Positions 6,570 to 9,739 of a stretch of DNA of 9,739 nt are shown piece after piece; the stretch's first letter is position 1, and each line of letters begins with the position of its first letter. The translations under genes and the position numbers were made by a program. The notes beneath the pieces were generated by a model. It was not told where the DNA came from, did no database searches, and worked only from the letters and a program-made list of their open reading frames with translations. Origin of the DNA: Deltaproteobacteria bacterium (GTDB taxonomy: Bacteria; Desulfobacterota; Binatia; UBA9968); NCBI GenBank assembly GCA_005879435.1, contig VBKX01000086.1, forward strand, positions 1,552 to 11,290, in the 5' to 3' direction.

Positions 6570-7292
6570 ATGCAGATTTCTCGCCACATGGGGGACCCGG
6601 GTCTACGGCTCGAAAGATCTGTTGTCACCCTGGGGAACTTTGACGGCATACATCTGGGGCACCGGGCTTTGATCGGGGGCGCCGTAGCGGAGGCTAAGCA
6701 ACTCGGCGTTCCATCCGTGGTGTTGACGTTCGAGCCTCACCCGCTGAAGGTCCTTGCGCCCGAGCGCGCGCCAAAGATGCTTTTGTCGCACAAAGACAAG
6801 ATGCAGCTTCTGCAGAGCCTCGGCGTCGATATCGTTGTCGTGCAACATTTTGATCTATCCTTCGCCAAACTCGGCGCGGAAGAATTTGTTCGCGTCATTC
6901 TCGCGGATCGGCTCAAAGCGAAAAGAGTCTGGGTCGGGAAAGATCTGCGCTTCGGGCAAGGGCGACGGGGACGGGTCGAAACTCTTTTTCAATTGGGCGC
7001 TGCTCTTGGCTTCGGCGTGGCGGTCGTCGAGCCCATCTTGGTCAACGGGGTTAGAGTGAGCAGTTCGATAGTTCGCAGGGCGATTAGCGAGGGGCGCGTG
7101 GATGAAGTCGTGCCGATGCTCGGCCGCTATCACTTCATTTCCGGACGGGTCATTGCCGGTCATCGCCGCGGTCGAGAGCTTGGTTTCCCCACGGCCAACA
7201 TTGCGAACCGTGCGGAAACGCTGCCCTTGGATGGCATTTACGCTACGCTGTTTCAGTTGGGCGAAAAAACCTTGCCGAGCGTTCGATACTGA
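6570..7292 (+). CDS. ribF: Bifunctional riboflavin kinase/FMN adenylyltransferase RibF, N-terminal piece (frame broken)
   Basis: RibF phosphorylates riboflavin to FMN and adenylates FMN to FAD. This 240-residue piece contains the whole FMN adenylyltransferase domain (about 15-185). Its nucleotidyltransferase motif is GNFDGIHLGH (22-31), with TFEPHP (53-58), VGKDLRFGQGRRG (122-134) and SSSIVRRAI (164-172). The riboflavin-kinase domain begins with SGRVIAGHRRGRELGFPTAN, whose PTAN motif (207-210) binds Mg-ATP. The frame then reads LPSV-RY and stops at 7290-7292. The rest of the kinase domain continues in another frame from about 7282. Between them the family normally has about 20-25 residues, including the NIGxRPTF motif and the catalytic Glu (Glu268 in the Corynebacterium ammoniagenes enzyme). 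These are absent here, so the kinase activity should be lost if the sequence is real. The ATG at 6570 has no clear ribosome site. Confidence 0.92.
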   Translation: MQISRHMGDPGLRLERSVVTLGNFDGIHLGHRALIGGAVAEAKQLGVPSVVLTFEPHPLKVLAPERAPKMLLSHKDKMQLLQSLGVDIVVVQHFDLSFAKLGAEEFVRVILADRLKAKRVWVGKDLRFGQGRRGRVETLFQLGAALGFGVAVVEPILVNGVRVSSSIVRRAISEGRVDEVVPMLGRYHFISGRVIAGHRRGRELGFPTANIANRAETLPLDGIYATLFQLGEKTLPSVRY

Positions 7293-7440
7293 TATTTACG
7301 GTGAAGCGGTAAAGCTTTCTTTCGTGAAACGGCTCCGCGAAGAAAAACAATTTTCATCGGCTGACGAATTGATCGCGCAAATCCGCAGCGATGTAAAAGA
7401 TGCACAAGCCGTATTTAGCGACCTAAACTTAAACACCTAA
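7282..7440 (+). pseudogene. ribF: RibF C-terminal piece (riboflavin-kinase end)
   Basis: In the +1 frame relative to the N-terminal piece, the codons from 7282 read FDTDIYGEAVKLSFVKRLRE. The frame continues through FSSADELIAQIRSDVKDA to a TAA at 7438-7440. This is the normal last strand and helix of the riboflavin-kinase domain (compare the DxDLYG and FxKRLRxExKF family motifs). It has no start codon or ribosome site of its own at the homologous point, so it is the tail of the same broken gene. Restoring the frame needs an insertion of 2 mod 3 bases at about 7281. The stop lies 3 nt before the rluD GTG. Confidence 0.88.
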
Positions 7441-7443
7441 CTC

Positions 7444-7878
7444 GTGATGGTGCTTTCGATGGTAGCTAAGCAATTGGTCATCGATCAAAATTCGGCCGGG
7501 GTTCGGCTCGACTTGTTCCTAACCCGACATTTAACGGCCGGGGTTGAGTCGCGGTTTGGTACTAGTCGCGCGGGCGTCCAGAGGCTGATAACGGAAGGAC
7601 ATATCACTCTAGACGGCGCAATGACAAAGCCGAGCGCACGACTAAAACCCAATGATCGGATTCATATTGCACCGTTGCCGCCGCGGGAAACGCAATTACG
7701 CGCTGAACCACTACCCCTCAACATTCTCTACGAAAACACGGACTGCATCGTTATTAATAAGTCTCCCGGGATCGTAGTTCACCCGGCAGCGGGCCGATCG
7801 AGAACGCGTTATTGCACCATTGTCCCAACATGGCTGGCGTGGGCGGTGAGCGGCGGCCGGGGATCGTGCACCGATTAG
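7444..7878 (+). CDS. rluD: RluD-type 23S rRNA pseudouridine synthase, N-terminal piece (frame broken)
   Basis: RluC/RluD-family enzymes isomerise specific uridines in 23S rRNA. This piece starts GTG ATG (7444/7447) or ATG 7459, without a clear ribosome site and directly behind ribF. It carries the S4 RNA-binding domain at about residues 15-75 (RLDLFLTRHL, SRAGVQRLITEGHITLDG, KPSARLKPND). Next comes the opening of the catalytic domain, LPLNILYENTDCIVINKSPGIVVHPAAG. After HPAAG the frame goes wrong (RSRTRYCTIVP and onward is not family-like), and it ends at 7878. The proper continuation is in another frame from about 7794. A few residues of the usual HPAAG-xxxGT-xxNALLHH linkage are missing. 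RluD is the likely family member; RluC or another paralogue cannot be excluded. Confidence 0.85.
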   Translation: MMVLSMVAKQLVIDQNSAGVRLDLFLTRHLTAGVESRFGTSRAGVQRLITEGHITLDGAMTKPSARLKPNDRIHIAPLPPRETQLRAEPLPLNILYENTDCIVINKSPGIVVHPAAGRSRTRYCTIVPTWLAWAVSGGRGSCTD

Positions 7879-8492
7879 ACAAGGACACCTCGGGTGTGAT
7901 GGTGGTCGCTAAGAATATGTCGGCTTATCTTCAACTGGTGGCGCAGTTTAAGAACCGAACCGTGCACAAAGAATATCTGGCTTTGGTTTGGGGAATGATA
8001 AAATCTGACAAGGGAATCGTCGATCGGGCCATCGGACGCCACCGCTCAGACCGCAAGCGCATGTCGAGTTTACACATTGCCCGTAGCGCGCGCGAGGCGA
8101 TTACGGAGTGGTGCGTCGAAGAGCGTTTCCCAATGAACCCCAAGTCGTATCCGTTAGCAGCGATGACCTTGCTGCGGTTGCGGCCAAGGACGGGGCGGAC
8201 CCACCAGCTGCGGGTACACCTGGCTGACATGGGGCATCCATTGATTGGCGATAAAGTTTACGGGTGTAAGCGACGGGCGGTGACAAGGCTGCCGCGCGAC
8301 CCGCAGATTGATCTTTTTTTCCCGCGTCAGGCTCTTCATGCCGAAAAACTAAGCTTTGAGCTTGGATGGCCGGCTCGACCGATGGAATTCACCGCGCCTC
8401 TGCCAGACGATTTCTCCGATCTTTTGAATCAACTGCGAGGGCGCAATGACAGCATTGCAGCGACCCCATGGATCATTAACAAAGGGGGCTGA
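7794..8492 (+). CDS. rluD: RluD-type pseudouridine synthase, catalytic piece (frame broken)
   Basis: In the frame shifted from the N-terminal piece, codons from 7794 read PIENALLHHCPNMAGVGGERRPGIVHRLDKDTSG. The last nine residues are the catalytic motif HRLDxxTSG, whose Asp is the nucleophile. The rest is typical of the family: FKNRTVHKEYLALVWG, GREAxTE-like AREAITEW, LLRLRPRTGRTHQLRVHLA, GHPLIGDKVYG and RQALHAEKLSF. The first start-like codon is TTG 7812, inside the conserved ALLHH stretch, so an independent gene is unlikely. The deletion between the pieces is short, 1 mod 3 in length, and falls at a GGGCC string (7791-7795) that can be read in both frames. The C-terminus at 8492 looks natural. 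The synthase would be inactive without its first part joined. Confidence 0.9.
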   Translation, partial: PIENALLHHCPNMAGVGGERRPGIVHRLDKDTSGVMVVAKNMSAYLQLVAQFKNRTVHKEYLALVWGMIKSDKGIVDRAIGRHRSDRKRMSSLHIARSAREAITEWCVEERFPMNPKSYPLAAMTLLRLRPRTGRTHQLRVHLADMGHPLIGDKVYGCKRRAVTRLPRDPQIDLFFPRQALHAEKLSFELGWPARPMEFTAPLPDDFSDLLNQLRGRNDSIAATPWIINKGG

Positions 8493-8709
8493 CAAGCAGA
8501 TCACGTTAAAATATTATTAGTTGCGAGAGAATCCAGTTCAGTAATTTCTTTTAGTCATTCCCCACGCGAAAAACAGATTCACCCGGCGATTAGTGTTCTG
8601 AGTTGATTTTTAATTAGAAGAAAGATTTCCGTCTGCGTTCTACATCCTGTCGCATTGACATACTTGTGCCTGAATTTGCGCCCATCGCTACCATCGTCCG
8701 GTTGCCGAG

Positions 8710-8805
8710 ATGTCAACGGCGCGCGATAGGCCACAGTCGCGGCGTGATGTGACAGATTTCGCTAACGATCGTGCGTCACTTTGGTGCCACGGGACAGTGT
8801 TCTAA
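8710..8805 (+). CDS. Possible 31-codon leader peptide upstream of rho
   Basis: An ATG at 8710 opens a frame of 31 codons ending TAA 8803-8805, 25 nt before the rho start. It is Arg-rich in its first half (MSTARDRPQSRRD). There is no recognisable ribosome site before it, and GTTG (8701-8704) can pair with CAAC (8714-8717) across its start. The length and position recall E. coli rhoL, but no sequence similarity is claimed. A frame of this size can occur by chance. Confidence 0.2.
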   Translation: MSTARDRPQSRRDVTDFANDRASLWCHGTVF

Positions 8806-8815
8806 GTCGATGAAA

Positions 8816-8819
8816 GGAG
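8816..8819 (+). promoter_or_regulatory. Ribosome binding site of rho
   Basis: GGAG within AAAGGAGAA lies 11 nt before the ATG at 8831. An in-frame TAG at 8825-8827 excludes any earlier start, so it fixes the N-terminus. Confidence 0.7.
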
Positions 8820-8830
8820 AATTATAGCGT

Positions 8831-9340
8831 ATGGTTCGTGGTAGAATTCGAGCCGCCGAGCCGGAGGCCGTTGAGGATAACGGGTTGAATCTTAAAGCCC
8901 TCAAGGAAAAGAAAATCAGCGACCTTGCGTTGATCGGCAAGAATTTCAATATCGAGGGCGCGGCGAATATGCGCAAGCAGGAGTTAATATTCGCCATCCT
9001 GCAAGCCCAAACCGAGCAGAATGGCCACATCTACGGCGAAGGGGTTTTGGAAACACTCCCGGATGGATTCGGTTTTCTGAGAGCTCCTGATTATAATTAT
9101 CTTCCCGGGCCCGACGATATTTACGTGTCACCCAGCCAGATTCGCCGCTTTAACTTGCGTACCGGGGATATCATATCCGGCCACATAAGACCGCCCAAGG
9201 AAGGCGAACGCTATTTCGCGCTCCTTAAAGTTGAAACGATCAATTTTGAAGATCCCGAGAGAGCGCGGGAAAAAATCCTGTTCGATAATCTCACACCGCT
9301 CTACCCCAATGAACGACTGCTGCTCGAATGCCAGCCGTGA
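8831..9340 (+). CDS. rho: Transcription termination factor Rho, N-terminal RNA-binding piece (frame broken)
   Basis: Rho is a hexameric RNA helicase that ends transcription of untranslated RNA. This 169-residue piece holds the helical N-terminal domain at about 20-63 (LNLKALKEKKISDLALIGKN, MRKQELIFAIL). The cold-shock-like primary RNA-binding domain follows at about 66-138, with LPDGFGFLR (76-84), YLPGPDDIYVSPSQIRRF and GHIRPPKEGERYFALLKV. It continues into the connector FDNLTPLYPNERLLLE. Directly after LLLE the frame reads CQP and stops at TGA 9338-9340. The ATPase core follows in a different frame, so one stretch of the usual connector (about ten residues before DLLTPIGKGQ) is missing. A single-exon Rho should be about 415-420 residues. 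Rho is often, though not universally, essential, which makes a genuine break here doubtful. Confidence 0.93.
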   Translation: MVRGRIRAAEPEAVEDNGLNLKALKEKKISDLALIGKNFNIEGAANMRKQELIFAILQAQTEQNGHIYGEGVLETLPDGFGFLRAPDYNYLPGPDDIYVSPSQIRRFNLRTGDIISGHIRPPKEGERYFALLKVETINFEDPERAREKILFDNLTPLYPNERLLLECQP

Positions 9341-9739
9341 TTTGTTGACGCCCATTGGTAAGGGGCAGCGTGGTCTCATCGTAGCGGCGCCCCGTACCGG
9401 CAAAACGATGATGCTGCAACATATTGCTAAAGCCATTGCCCACAACCATAAAGAAGTCATTCTCATCGTTTTGTTGATCGACGAGCGGCCAGAAGAAGTC
9501 ACCGACATGCAGCGCTCGGTTGATGGCGAAGTGATCAGTTCGACGTTCGACGAACCCGCCACGCGGCACGTACAAGTCGCTGAAATGGTAATCGAGAAGG
9601 CAAAAAGACTGGTCGAGCATGGGAAGGACGTGGTCATCCTTCTCGATAGTATTACCCGGCTGGCGCGTGCCTATAATACCGTTGTACCGCCGAGCGGAAA
9701 GATTCTTTCCGGCGGCGTCGATTCCAACGCATTACACAA
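9330..9739 (+). CDS. rho: Rho ATPase core piece (frame broken, runs off window)
   Basis: From about 9330 the frame reads ASRDLLTPIGKGQRGLIVA and continues to the window end. It contains the Walker A loop APRTGKT (9387-9407), LLIDERPEEVTDM, STFDEPATRHVQVAEMV and the Walker B strand VVILLDSITRLARAYN. The last visible part, PPSGKILSGGVDSNALH, begins the Q-loop region. All are diagnostic of the RecA-like Rho ATPase, and none is altered. The piece has no start codon at its homologous beginning, so it belongs to the gene that starts at 8831. Joining the two frames needs 2 mod 3 extra bases between about 9326 and 9339. The C-terminal quarter of Rho lies outside the window. Confidence 0.92.

Larger units (their letters stand above)
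8493..8830. other. 338-bp non-coding stretch: probable rho leader
   Basis: No RNA gene or conserved protein is visible. It contains an AT-rich start (8505-8520), a perfect but orphan -35 hexamer TTGACA at 8655-8660 (no -10 at 16-18 bp), and a possible 31-codon reading frame at 8710-8805. A separated dyad is also present: GTGAC at about 8749 and GTCAC at about 8776. In E. coli, rho is preceded by a long leader with the 33-codon rhoL and is autoregulated by Rho-dependent attenuation. A similar role here is an inference from position and length. Confidence 0.4.

Noticed and set aside
8655..8683. Promoter at the perfect TTGACA upstream of rho
   Set aside because: The position 17 bp downstream is GCGCCC and no -10-like hexamer lies at 16-18 bp.
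9128..9637. 169-codon open frame on the minus strand opposite rho
   Set aside because: It lies antisense to the highly conserved Rho ATPase core and resembles no family; it is a shadow of the coding strand.
1436..9739. Programmed frameshifting or translational bypassing to explain the broken genes
   Set aside because: Conserved residues are absent from the DNA, so recoding could not restore the proteins. No slippery heptamers with downstream pseudoknots were seen at the junctions.

Overview
The window is bacterial chromosome from a Gram-negative organism. It carries a complete Tol-Pal envelope operon next to core housekeeping genes. Gene order and protein flavour suggest a deltaproteobacterium in the broad sense or a related candidate lineage: TolQ ends in FLNIAERHFFK, Pal has GHCDERG and a C-x6-C loop, and CpoB carries a lipobox. 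This placement is an inference from memory, not a search. No mobile element, CRISPR array, rRNA or tRNA was seen.

Layout. Positions 1-1334 (minus strand) hold the start of tpiA and all of pgk, overlapping by ATGA, behind a good sigma70-type promoter. A 101-bp divergent gap follows. The plus strand from 1436 to 6463 is the tol-pal cluster in canonical order: tolQ, tolR, tolA, tolB, pal, cpoB (ybgF). Positions 6570-8492 carry ribF (FMN/FAD synthesis) and rluD (23S rRNA pseudouridine synthase), almost touching. After a 338-bp non-coding stretch, rho (transcription termination factor) starts at 8831 and runs off the end of the window.

How the genes work together. TolQ-TolR form a proton-driven inner-membrane motor that energises TolA. 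TolA reaches across the periplasm to TolB and the outer-membrane lipoprotein Pal, drawing the envelope inward at division, and CpoB links this to peptidoglycan synthesis. The remaining genes are glycolytic (pgk, tpiA), cofactor (ribF), ribosome maturation (rluD) and transcription (rho) functions.

The striking observation is that five of the eleven genes (tolQ, tolB, ribF, rluD, rho) each lack one short conserved stretch. Four of these losses also shift the reading frame, while the sequence on both sides is well conserved and clearly under coding constraint. The missing pieces include the TolB signal peptide/TolA-binding strand and the RibF segment that normally carries the riboflavin-kinase catalytic Glu. 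The simplest explanation is a consensus or assembly deletion artefact. True decay, or an unusual deletion process, should be excluded with reads. No new defence or biosynthetic system was found.
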